Notes under the pieces: model-generated
Database searches by the model: none
What the model saw: only the letters and a program-made list of their open reading frames with translations
Told to the model about the DNA's origin: nothing
Translations under genes and position numbers: made by a program
Shown here: one piece after another, positions 6,358-13,341 of the stretch
Position numbering within the stretch: position 1 is the first letter of the stretch
How the letters are laid out: every line of letters starts with the position of its first letter
Origin: CAYUEQ01 sp964443805
Lineage (GTDB): Bacteria; Bacillota_I; Bacilli_A; RF39; UBA660
DNA length: 14,952 nucleotides
Direction: 5' to 3'
NCBI GenBank assembly: GCA_964443805.1
Contig: CAYUEQ010000020.1
Location: forward strand, 1 to 14,952

Positions 6358-9303
6358 ATGAAGTTAAAAAGGATTAAAGCTAGTGGGTTTAAATCATTTG
6401 CTGATAATTTAGATATGGAAATCGGAGACGGAATAACCGGAATTGTCGGACCAAATGGATCTGGTAAGAGTAATATCGTTGATGCGGTTAAGTGGGTCTT
6501 AGGAGAACAAAGTATTAAAGCTCTTCGTGGGACTAATAATATGACCGACGTTATTTTTGTTGGAAGTAAAACAAGAGAAGCTAAAGCAAGAGCATCAGTA
6601 GCTTTAACGTTTGATAATTCAGATCGCTATTTAAATAGTGATTTTGATGATATTGAGATTAAAAGAGTATTATATAAAACTGGTGAAAATGATTATTTTA
6701 TTAATAACGTTAAAGTTAGATTAAAAGATATTATAACTTTATTTTTAGATAGTGGTTCATCAAAAGAATCATTTAATATAATATCTCAAGGTAATGTAAA
6801 AGATATTGTAAATAGTAAACCAACTGAACGAAGAGGGATATTTGAAAGTGCAGCAGGGGTTCAAAAATATAAAAAAAGAAAAGAAGCTTCAGTGCGTAAA
6901 TTAGATAAAACTAATGATAATTTAGAACGAATAAGATTACTAATTGATGAATTAGAACTTCAAGTTAAACCTCTTGAAGAACAATCTAAAAAAGCAAAAA
7001 GATATAAAGAGATAGAAGAACAATTAAAAACAAAAGAAATATCTCTAATAGCTCATGATATATCAAATTTAAATACTGAATATGAAACATGTAAAGAAAA
7101 GATATATTATATTAATGATGAAATAATTAGATTAAATGCTTTAAATAATTCTGATACATCAGAAATAGAAAAATTAAAACTTCAGAATTTAAAAGTAAAT
7201 GAAGAGATTAATAATTTAAATGCGGAATATAAAAAATTAACTAAAGAATTAAATGATTTAAATAGTGAAAAACAAATAACAATAGAACGTCAAAAGTATC
7301 AAGTTGATGATATTAAATTACAAAATAATATAGTTGCTTTAAAAGAAAAAGAATTATCACTTAATAATGAAATAAAAATTATTAGTGATGAAATTGAAGA
7401 AAACAAGAAAAAATTTGAAACAGTAAAAGAAGAAGAAAGTAAAATATTATCAGAATTATTATTAAACAAAGAAAAAATTGAAAGTTTAAGAGATACAATT
7501 GATAAACTTAACTTTGATGTTAACATTTTATTAAACAGAATCAATATTTTAGAAAACAATATTGAAAATGATTTAAAGTTACCAAAAGCTGTTAAACAAG
7601 TTTTAAATTATAACATTGAAGGAGTTCATAACACAATAGGTAACTTAATTAAAGTTGATGAAGAATACAATCTAGCAATAGATACTGCTTTAGGTTATTC
7701 TAGTAATTTTATTATAGTTGATGATCAAGTAATTGCAACTACTGCGATTGAAAGATTAAGAAAAGATAAAGTTGGAAGAGCAACATTTCTGCCACTTAAT
7801 ATTATTAAAGAACGATTAGTTGATAGTAATACACTTAATATTATTAAAAGTGTTGATGGTTTTATTGATATTGCATCAAGTTTAGTCGAATATAATTCTA
7901 AATTTACTAATATTATAACTAATCAACTTGGAAATGTAGTTGTTGTAAATAATATTGATACTGCAAATGTCGTTGGTAAGAGAATAAATTATCGATACCG
8001 AATTGTAACCCTAAATGGTGAAATTATACATACTGGAGGTTCAATTACTGGAGGAATAAATACATTTAATAACAGTTCATTAAAAGATCGCGTTGAATTA
8101 GAAAAGTGTAAGACTAATTTAACTAAACAAGAACAACTTAAAGATATTAAAACTACTGAATTAAATGATTTAATAAAAGAATATTCTCTGTTAAATGAAA
8201 GTAACGAACGAATTAGAATGAATCTTTTATCTATCAAGGAAATTATCTTACATAAAGAAAGTAATCATTTAGAATTAAAAGAAAATTATAATAAAATTAA
8301 AGATGAAATTTTAGGAACTAAAGATGTTATTAATCAAACTATAGATCAATCTTTAAATAATTTATTAAATGAAGTATCTGAAAAAGAATTAGAACTAACT
8401 AATGCAGAAAAGAAATTAAATGAAGTAACGAATATAAAAGATGAAATAAACACTAAAATAGAAGAATTAGACCACGTTTATCGTAAATCCAATTCAGAGT
8501 TCAACAAACATCAAAACGAACTGAAATCACTCGAAATCAAGTCAACAAGAGCTGAAGTAAAATTAGATACACTATTAAATGTGTTAAATGATGAATATCA
8601 AATGACTTATGAAAAAGCTCTTGCTAATTATGAATTAGATGATATTGAAGATAATGTTAGAGTTGAAGTAAACGCATTAAAAAAAGAAATCAAATTATTA
8701 GGAGAAGTAAACCTTGGTTCAATAAGCGAATTTGAAAGAGTGAATACTCGTTATACGTTCTTAGTAACTCAAAAAGATGATTTAGAAGCATCTATAGAAA
8801 ATTTAAATTCAATCATTGATGAAATGGATGAAATAATGATTGAAAAATTTAAAACTACTTTCAAAAAAATCCAAATTGAATATTCAAAAGTATTTAATGA
8901 AATTTTTAAAGGTGGAAGAGGGATATTAGAACTTACCGATCCCGATGATATATTAAATACTGGAATCGATATTATCGCAGAGCCACCTGGTAAAAAGATT
9001 AATTATATTGGACTTTTATCTGGAGGAGAAAAAACACTAACAGCACTTGCTTTATTATTTGCTATTTTAAATGTTAAAACTATTCCGTTTTGTATATTAG
9101 ATGAAGTCGAAGAATCATTAGACGAAACCAATGTCGATATATTTGGTAAATACTTACAAAATAAAAAAAATCAAAGTCAATTTATTATCATAACTCATAA
9201 AAAAAGAACTATGGAATATGTAGATATGTTATATGGAATTACAATGCAAGAATCAGGAGTTAGTAAATTGGTTTCGGTTAAATTAGAAGACATAAAAAGC
9301 TAG
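6358..9303 (+). CDS. smc: Chromosome partition protein SMC, short-armed
   Basis: ATPase of the SMC-ScpAB complex that loops and organises the chromosome. Domains in order: N-terminal head with Walker A GPNGSGKS (31-38) and VKWVLGEQS; N-terminal coiled coil (about 165-400); hinge (about 408-566, from LPKAVKQVLNYNIEGVHNTIG to GGSITGG, with the conserved glycines); returning coiled coil (about 575-800); C-terminal head with signature LSGGEK (887-892), Walker B ILDEVE (913-918, E916) and D-loop SLDETNV (920-926). At 981 residues it is about 200 shorter than the usual bacterial protein of about 1,180. The loss appears evenly split between the two arms, while heads and hinge look complete. The SD, TAGGTGAG, overlaps the rnc stop codon, so the genes are co-transcribed. 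ftsY, a common third member of this operon, is absent here, and a terminator closes the operon. Confidence 0.97.
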   Translation: MKLKRIKASGFKSFADNLDMEIGDGITGIVGPNGSGKSNIVDAVKWVLGEQSIKALRGTNNMTDVIFVGSKTREAKARASVALTFDNSDRYLNSDFDDIEIKRVLYKTGENDYFINNVKVRLKDIITLFLDSGSSKESFNIISQGNVKDIVNSKPTERRGIFESAAGVQKYKKRKEASVRKLDKTNDNLERIRLLIDELELQVKPLEEQSKKAKRYKEIEEQLKTKEISLIAHDISNLNTEYETCKEKIYYINDEIIRLNALNNSDTSEIEKLKLQNLKVNEEINNLNAEYKKLTKELNDLNSEKQITIERQKYQVDDIKLQNNIVALKEKELSLNNEIKIISDEIEENKKKFETVKEEESKILSELLLNKEKIESLRDTIDKLNFDVNILLNRINILENNIENDLKLPKAVKQVLNYNIEGVHNTIGNLIKVDEEYNLAIDTALGYSSNFIIVDDQVIATTAIERLRKDKVGRATFLPLNIIKERLVDSNTLNIIKSVDGFIDIASSLVEYNSKFTNIITNQLGNVVVVNNIDTANVVGKRINYRYRIVTLNGEIIHTGGSITGGINTFNNSSLKDRVELEKCKTNLTKQEQLKDIKTTELNDLIKEYSLLNESNERIRMNLLSIKEIILHKESNHLELKENYNKIKDEILGTKDVINQTIDQSLNNLLNEVSEKELELTNAEKKLNEVTNIKDEINTKIEELDHVYRKSNSEFNKHQNELKSLEIKSTRAEVKLDTLLNVLNDEYQMTYEKALANYELDDIEDNVRVEVNALKKEIKLLGEVNLGSISEFERVNTRYTFLVTQKDDLEASIENLNSIIDEMDEIMIEKFKTTFKKIQIEYSKVFNEIFKGGRGILELTDPDDILNTGIDIIAEPPGKKINYIGLLSGGEKTLTALALLFAILNVKTIPFCILDEVEESLDETNVDIFGKYLQNKKNQSQFIIITHKKRTMEYVDMLYGITMQESGVSKLVSVKLEDIKS

Positions 9304-9320
9304 ATAAACTAGCTTTTTTT
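9294..9320 (+). terminator. Intrinsic terminator of rnc-smc
   Basis: 10-bp stem AAAAAGCTAG (9294-9303) with CTAGCTTTTT (9309-9318), loop ATAAA, then TT. The smc stop codon TAG is part of the stem. The hairpin also lies just past the stop of the convergent 30-residue gene and may stop its transcript too. Confidence 0.8.
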
Positions 9321-9411
9321 ATGCTAAATACGCAACAAATGTTACAACAAGGCCACCAACCATAATTATGAGTAGGCCCCACACAATTCTTTTTTTTGTT
9401 TTTTTCTTCAT
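9319..9411 (-). CDS. 30-residue single-helix membrane peptide
   Basis: A short minus-strand frame with all the marks of a real small gene. SD AGGTGG lies five to six bases before ATG. The N-terminus is strongly basic (MKKKTKKR). It is followed by one unbroken hydrophobic helix of about 21 residues (IVWGLLIIMVGG, then LVVTFVAYLA), ending in TAA directly against the smc terminator. A membrane peptide with its N-terminus in the cytosol is expected. It is divergent from the SpoIIM-like gene and convergent with smc. The function is unknown; regulatory membrane peptides and type I toxins share this form, and small conserved membrane proteins do too. A longer frame over the same DNA runs through the terminator and is not credible. 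Confidence 0.65.
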   Translation of the reverse strand: MKKKTKKRIVWGLLIIMVGGLVVTFVAYLA

Positions 9412-9479
9412 TTTTACCACCTACTAATAAATTTATCATAAATTTAGAGTTTAGTAAATATATTTTAGAAGGTGATACT

Positions 9480-10076
9480 ATGAAGAAGGTATGGACAAGC
9501 ATTGCAAAAAACAAAACAATTATTATATTTTTACTATGTATATTTATAATTGGAACTATCTTTGGAGCTTTTTATTATATAAAACAAAGTGATGTTATAA
9601 AAAGTGGGATTAAAGAAGGATTAACTACTTATAAAGTAACCATTGGTAAAACTAATATAAATTTATTTGTAGAACATATCTTTTTACTTAGTGCGATATT
9701 TTTATTAAGTTATACTATAATCGGCAATGTAATATCGATATTTTATTTGTTCTATGAAGGGATTATTCTAGGGTTTTCAACAGCTATTTTTATTGCTAAT
9801 TATAAATTTAGTGGTCTAATATTTAATTTCATATCTTTTTTACTAACTAAAGCTTTATTTCTAACTGCAGTATTATTTATTTCAATTGTGGCATTAAAAA
9901 TAACTAAGAAAATTATTTATACTATTATTAGTAAAAAAGGGGAGTCCTTTTACGAATTAATTAGATACAATATCTTAAAATTATTTATTATATTAGCTAT
10001 TGTCTTAATAAGTGATCTATTTATCTTCTTTTTTAGTAATAAAATATTATCGTTCATAACTTTTTTATTAGCTTAA
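9480..10076 (+). CDS. SpoIIM-like (stage II sporulation protein M family) membrane protein
   Basis: A protein of 198 residues, nearly all membrane. About five helices are expected (roughly 13-34, 65-83, 85-108, 113-140, 165-188). The first helix has a glycine pattern (IIGTIFGAFYY) followed by a soluble loop, and the third has EGIILGFSTAIF; both fit the SpoIIM/DUF95 family, as do length and helix number. In Bacillus SpoIIM works with SpoIID and SpoIIP in peptidoglycan remodelling during engulfment, but family members also occur in non-sporulating bacteria. The frame is open from 9396, yet the start is set at 9480 by the SD AAGGTGAT. No spoIID or spoIIP is present in the window. mnmA follows after 34 bases but has its own -10. 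Confidence 0.72.
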   Translation: MKKVWTSIAKNKTIIIFLLCIFIIGTIFGAFYYIKQSDVIKSGIKEGLTTYKVTIGKTNINLFVEHIFLLSAIFLLSYTIIGNVISIFYLFYEGIILGFSTAIFIANYKFSGLIFNFISFLLTKALFLTAVLFISIVALKITKKIIYTIISKKGESFYELIRYNILKLFIILAIVLISDLFIFFFSNKILSFITFLLA

Positions 10077-10080
10077 TTTG

Positions 10081-10089
10081 TGTTATAAT
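10081..10089 (+). promoter_or_regulatory. Extended -10 promoter of mnmA
   Basis: TGTTATAAT, a perfect extended -10, lies 21 bases before the mnmA start codon. The -35 region is only a T run. The position makes the upstream TTG start at 10078 impossible for this transcript. Confidence 0.5.
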
Positions 10090-10110
10090 TCCTTACGAGG
10101 AGCGATTATA

Positions 10111-11217
10111 ATGAAAGAAAAAGTAGTTATTGGCATGAGTGGGGGAGTAGACTCTTCTGTTGCTGCTTATTTATTAATAGAACAAGGTTATGAAGTAATC
10201 GGTCTTTTTATGCGTAATTGGGATTCTACTATCAATAATGACATCTTAGGTAATCCAGATATAAATAATAGTATATGTCCTCAAGAAAGTGATTATAATG
10301 ATGCTTTAGACGTATGTGATCGACTAGGTATTAAACTTCATCGAATAGATTTTATTAAGGAATACTGGGACTATGTATTCTCTTACTTTTTAGATGAATT
10401 AAAAAAAGGAAGAACACCAAACCCAGACTTAATGTGTAACAAATATATTAAATTTGATTTGTTTGTTGAAGAAGCTAAAAAACTAGGTGCTTCTAAAATA
10501 GCTACTGGCCATTATGCTAAAGTAAAAGAAGGCATCCTTTATAAAGCTCTCGATAATAATAAAGATCAAACCTACTTTTTAGGACAAATAGATAAAAATA
10601 TATTAAATGATGTTCTATTTCCACTTGGAGATATAACAAAAGATGAAGTCAGAGATATTGCAAAAAAATTAAAACTAGAAACAGCAGAAAAGAAAGATTC
10701 AACAGGTATATGTTTTATCGGAGAAAGAAACTATCAAAAATTTATAACTAATTATTTAAAACCAAATCCAGGAGACATCTTAAATGTTAAATCAAATGAA
10801 AAAATTGGTACCCATACTGGTTTAATGAACTATACAATTGGTCAAAGAAGAAATGTAGGTATTAGTGGTCATAAAGAAAAACATTATGTATGTGGTAAAG
10901 ATGTTGCTAAAAATATTCTATACGTTGCATTTGGCGAAGATAATGAATACTTAATGAGTGATGAATGTACAATAGATACAATTAATTTCTTAAGTGATAA
11001 AAGACCTACTCACTGTCATGCTAAATTTAGATATCGTGGAGAAAATCATAAAGTAGAACTAGTTTACTTAGATGATAAAATTATAGTTAAATATCCTAAT
11101 CGCGCTAAATCAGTAACACCAGGACAAGCATGTGTACTGTATTTAGATGATGAATGTATTGGTAGTGGAATAATAAATGAAGTTAGAAAAAATAATGAAA
11201 AGTTATGGTATTTATAA
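10111..11217 (+). CDS. mnmA: tRNA-specific 2-thiouridylase MnmA
   Basis: Puts sulfur on U34 of tRNAs for Lys, Glu and Gln, using ATP and a relayed persulfide. The protein has 368 residues, the family norm. The ATP-binding PP-loop is SGGVDSS (10-16), followed by the MRNWD motif. The catalytic D106 and C109 lie in NPDLMCNKYIKFD, and the second active cysteine C201 in DSTGICFIGERNY (matching D99, C102 and C199 of E. coli, from memory). YTIGQRRNVGI and the C-terminal beta-barrel (AKFRYRGE to the end, PGQACVLY) complete the protein. The start is fixed by the SD GAGGAG at 10097-10102. A TTG further up (10078) would add 11 residues but overlaps the promoter. A terminator formed partly by the last codons follows. 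Confidence 0.97.
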   Translation: MKEKVVIGMSGGVDSSVAAYLLIEQGYEVIGLFMRNWDSTINNDILGNPDINNSICPQESDYNDALDVCDRLGIKLHRIDFIKEYWDYVFSYFLDELKKGRTPNPDLMCNKYIKFDLFVEEAKKLGASKIATGHYAKVKEGILYKALDNNKDQTYFLGQIDKNILNDVLFPLGDITKDEVRDIAKKLKLETAEKKDSTGICFIGERNYQKFITNYLKPNPGDILNVKSNEKIGTHTGLMNYTIGQRRNVGISGHKEKHYVCGKDVAKNILYVAFGEDNEYLMSDECTIDTINFLSDKRPTHCHAKFRYRGENHKVELVYLDDKIIVKYPNRAKSVTPGQACVLYLDDECIGSGIINEVRKNNEKLWYL

Positions 11218-11231
11218 TCCATAGCTTTTTA
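11198..11231 (+). terminator. Intrinsic terminator overlapping the end of mnmA
   Basis: 11-bp stem AAAAGTTATGG (11198-11208) with CCATAGCTTTT (11219-11229), one G-U pair, 10-base loop, then T and A/T. The mnmA stop codon (11215-11217) is in the loop. The T run is only five bases, so read-through is possible. Confidence 0.55.
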
Positions 11232-11244
11232 TATATATAAAAAT

Positions 11245-11304
11245 GTTAGAATAGACACCTAAAAAAGATAGGTGAAAACAATGAAAGATATAAAATAATC
11301 TAAC
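11245..11304 (+). other. Structured leader-like segment with a five-codon ORF
   Basis: Outer pairing GTTAGA (11245-11250) with TCTAAC (11299-11304) encloses a hairpin CACCT (11256-11260) / AGGTG (11270-11274). That AGGTG is a well-spaced SD, six bases before ATG AAA GAT ATA AAA TAA (11281-11298, M-K-D-I-K). The hairpin would hide this SD. The segment lies between the mnmA terminator and the promoter of the HTH gene. It could be the core of a short RNA or a leader-peptide control element, or a chance fold in A+T-rich DNA. No known riboswitch class was recognised. 11226-11243 just before it is an A/T palindrome. Confidence 0.3.
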
Positions 11305-11325
11305 CATAACCACGACACATTCAGC

Positions 11326-11355
11326 TTGACAATCAAATGTTAAGTGATGTATACT
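11326..11355 (+). promoter_or_regulatory. Sigma-A type promoter of the HTH regulator gene
   Basis: Consensus TTGACA (11326-11331), an 18-base spacer and TATACT (11350-11355). The expected start is near 11362, followed by SD AAGGAGG at 11370-11376. This is the best -35 in the window after that of the tRNA promoter. Confidence 0.72.
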
Positions 11356-11386
11356 TATATTGTAAAATCAAGGAGGATATGTGTAT

Positions 11387-12163
11387 ATGGAAGTACTTAA
11401 AGATCTATTGCAAGAATTAGGAATTTCTAAAGTAAAACTTGCTAAATATCTCGGTGTATCAAGACAGATGGTTTATAATTATTTAGAATTAGAAAATATA
11501 AATAAATGGCCGAAAGAAAAGAAATTATTATTGTTCAAATTACTAGATATTGAAGAAGGCGATGTCGAAACTGTTGAAAATATTAAAGTAAATACTGAAT
11601 ATTTAATGGCAGTGGAGGGGAGACTGAACCAAGGAGTAAAAAAACTATCTGATTTAGACAGTTATTTTAACTTAAAAGGTTTAAATAAAGATGAACAACA
11701 ACTAATAGCTGATATAACTTACTTAATGAAAGAAAAATTATTAGATTCAGATAAAAGAGAAGAAAACTATAATGCTCTTTTATACGTTTATCATTCGTTA
11801 CAATCATTAGATAATGTACCTGAAATTAAATATATGTTAGGTTATCTATCTAAAACAACTGGATTTATCGATCCGCATGAATATAAGTTTGATGAAGATA
11901 AACAATTCATTTTTGAAGGTATTGTCCACTCTGCTCTAACGCTTTATAACAGTGGGGGAGCTAGTAGAAGTAAATTAAGCGACTCTCATAAACGTTTTGT
12001 TCAAGAAATAGAACAAAAGAATGAAGAGAAGTTAAGTCGTACTCAACAATTAAATACAATTAAGGTTCAAGCATTACAAGAACTTAATTATACAACTATA
12101 AATGAATCAAATGCTGCTGAAGTATTTGAAAAAATAGCTGAAATACAATCTAGAAAAGTATAA
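11387..12163 (+). CDS. Xre-like helix-turn-helix protein with an unrecognised C-terminal region
   Basis: A protein of 258 residues from ATG 11387. The N-terminus is a clear HTH (about 13-35, ISKVKLAKYLGVSRQMVYNYLE) of the lambda-repressor/Xre kind, followed by KWPKEKKLLLFKLLDIEEGD, so sequence-specific DNA binding is expected. The remaining 200 residues are charged and helical, with no signal peptide or membrane segment, and I do not recognise them. They include a stretch rich in Asp, Lys and Tyr (about 95-150) and a Gln/Glu/Lys-rich end. A GTG at 11381 is an alternative start: it lies 4 bases after AGGAGG, the ATG 10 bases after, so the choice is uncertain. The gene has its own strong promoter and terminator and no operon partner. 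Regulated targets cannot be inferred. Confidence 0.75.
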   Translation: MEVLKDLLQELGISKVKLAKYLGVSRQMVYNYLELENINKWPKEKKLLLFKLLDIEEGDVETVENIKVNTEYLMAVEGRLNQGVKKLSDLDSYFNLKGLNKDEQQLIADITYLMKEKLLDSDKREENYNALLYVYHSLQSLDNVPEIKYMLGYLSKTTGFIDPHEYKFDEDKQFIFEGIVHSALTLYNSGGASRSKLSDSHKRFVQEIEQKNEEKLSRTQQLNTIKVQALQELNYTTINESNAAEVFEKIAEIQSRKV

Positions 12164-12170
12164 ATATAAT

Positions 12171-12207
12171 AAAACAACAACTAATATTTAAATAGTTGTT
12201 GTTTTTT
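12171..12207 (+). terminator. Intrinsic terminator of the HTH gene
   Basis: Perfect 13-bp stem AAAACAACAACTA (12171-12183) with TAGTTGTTGTTTT (12193-12205), 9-base loop, ending in a T run. It may also serve the convergent zupT gene, since the A run gives T on the minus strand. Confidence 0.85.
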
Positions 12208-12281
12208 AAAGTAATAATAATTAATTATAAGCTATAAATAGAACTTCCTATAATATATATTATGTTAACTAACTTGTATAT

Positions 12282-13037
12282 TTATAAAAAGAAGTGGTTT
12301 ATTATCATTATAATAGCTCCTGCTATCATTCCTAAGTATATATATCTATCTTTATTGTATTCTAATGCTGCAGGTAGTAATTTATTTATTGCTAAAGTAA
12401 TCATTATTCCGGCAACTAAAATTAAAATTAATGCAATTGTTAACTCATTTATATACTTACTTAAGAAAATAAATGCAATTATTGCACCTAACGGCTCTGC
12501 AAGACCTGAAATAAAAGTGGTTTTTAGAGCTTTTTTCTTACTACCAGTTGAATAATAGATAGGAACCGCTATTGATATCCCCTCAGGTATATTATGCATC
12601 ATAATAGCAAATCCTAGGTTAATCCCAAGATTTATATCTTGATAAGCACTCATAAATGTTGCAATTCCTTCAGGAAAATTATGTAACATAAGTGCTATCA
12701 TACTTAGAACGCCTATTTTATATAAATTAGATGATTGATGACTTATTTTTTCTAGTTTTTCATTAACTATAGTTACTATAAAAATACCTAATGAAAAAAC
12801 AACTATTAAAATTATTGCTCCTAATATAATACCTAGTCTTTCAACCACTACCCTGCTTGGAAATGGAATTAAATCAGTTATAGAAACACATATCATCACA
12901 CTAAGAGAAAAACTTAAACAAAATGTAATAAATTTATCAATTTGTTTAGGTTTTATCTTTAAAAACACTACTAAACCACCAATTACAGTAGATAATCCTG
13001 CAATAGTAGATATAAGTATTGGAATAAGTATTTGCAC
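12282..13037 (-). CDS. zupT: ZIP-family divalent metal transporter (ZupT-like)
   Basis: Inner-membrane importer of zinc and related divalent metals. The product has 251 residues and eight expected helices. The metal-site helices are diagnostic: LHNFPEGIATF and MMHNIPEGISIAVPIYYSTGSKKKA (HNxPEG twice), then SGLAEPLGA with the conserved Glu. The frame is open back to an ATG at 13082, but that codon has no SD. The GTG at 13037 has GGTGG four bases upstream, and the product then begins (M)QILIPILISTIAGLSTVIGG, which lines up with the usual ZupT N-terminus. The 15 extra residues of the longer form are therefore probably not translated. Together with the ZnuA-like lipoprotein it is one of two metal-related genes in the window. 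No metal-regulator box was recognised upstream. Confidence 0.9.
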   Translation of the reverse strand: MQILIPILISTIAGLSTVIGGLVVFLKIKPKQIDKFITFCLSFSLSVMICVSITDLIPFPSRVVVERLGIILGAIILIVVFSLGIFIVTIVNEKLEKISHQSSNLYKIGVLSMIALMLHNFPEGIATFMSAYQDINLGINLGFAIMMHNIPEGISIAVPIYYSTGSKKKALKTTFISGLAEPLGAIIAFIFLSKYINELTIALILILVAGIMITLAINKLLPAALEYNKDRYIYLGMIAGAIIMIINHFFL

Positions 13038-13151
13038 TTTACCACCATTTAAATATATGTTTATTACTCCAAAAATTTCCATACTTATCTAAACTTAAAA
13101 CGAATTATATTAAATTTAAAGTCCATAATAATAACGGGTGGTGAGAATAAT

Positions 13152-13304
13152 ATGGCAAGAAACAAAAATAGTGCAAAAAATAGAAACTCTGCACGTTCAA
13201 ACAACTCCTCTAGAAATTCAAACAAAAACAAAAAATCATCAAGAAATAATTCTAGAAATAGTGCTAAAAACAATCGTTCCAACAATTCAAATGATAACGA
13301 TTAA
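13152..13304 (+). CDS. 50-residue Asn/Ser/Arg/Lys-only basic protein
   Basis: A short gene with a strong SD (GGTGGTGAG, 13137-13145) before ATG and a perfect terminator 10 bases after TAA. The product has only seven residue types: 18 Asn, 12 Ser, 7 Arg, 6 Lys, 4 Ala, 2 Asp and the Met. It has no hydrophobic residue after Met1, a net charge near +11, and loose repeats of NSA, SRNS and SSRN. It must be unfolded alone and is likely to bind nucleic acid or another polyanion such as wall polymer. The function is unknown and no family is recognised. The Arg codons include AGA and CGT and the Ser codons vary (AGT, TCT, TCA, TCC), so the repeats are kept at protein level and are not simple DNA slippage. 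It is divergent from zupT. Confidence 0.7.
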   Translation: MARNKNSAKNRNSARSNNSSRNSNKNKKSSRNNSRNSAKNNRSNNSNDND

Positions 13305-13314
13305 TTCATAGCCT

Positions 13315-13340
13315 AAAAAAGGGATTTAATCCCTTTTTTT
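13315..13340. terminator. Bidirectional intrinsic terminator
   Basis: 11-bp stem AAAAAAGGGAT (13315-13325) with ATCCCTTTTTT (13329-13339), 3-base loop, and T runs on both strands. It separates the 50-residue gene (plus) from the xer gene (minus), whose stop codon begins two bases away. Confidence 0.9.
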
Positions 13341-13341
13341 G

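Noticed and set aside
7299..7559. Minus-strand frame within smc, and another at 7989-8237
   Set aside because: Both are antisense to the coiled-coil and hinge-proximal coding sequence of smc, rich in Ser/Leu/Phe as expected for shadows, with no SD.
9278..9514. 78-codon minus-strand frame
   Set aside because: It runs through the smc terminator and into the smc 3' end and has odd composition. The credible gene in this DNA is the 30-codon frame at 9319-9411 in another phase.
11226..11243. A/T-only palindrome as the mnmA terminator stem
   Set aside because: It has no G-C pairs and would be unstable. The 11198-11229 hairpin with the CC/GG core is the better terminator.
12262..12555. 97-codon plus-strand frame
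   Set aside because: It is antisense to the highly conserved zupT gene, without an SD. Its hydrophobic character mirrors the membrane helices on the other strand.
13085..13285. 66-codon Leu/Phe/Glu-rich minus-strand frame
   Set aside because: It is the complement of the Asn/Ser/Arg/Lys gene, which has the SD and terminator. The Leu/Phe runs are what the reverse of A-rich codons gives.
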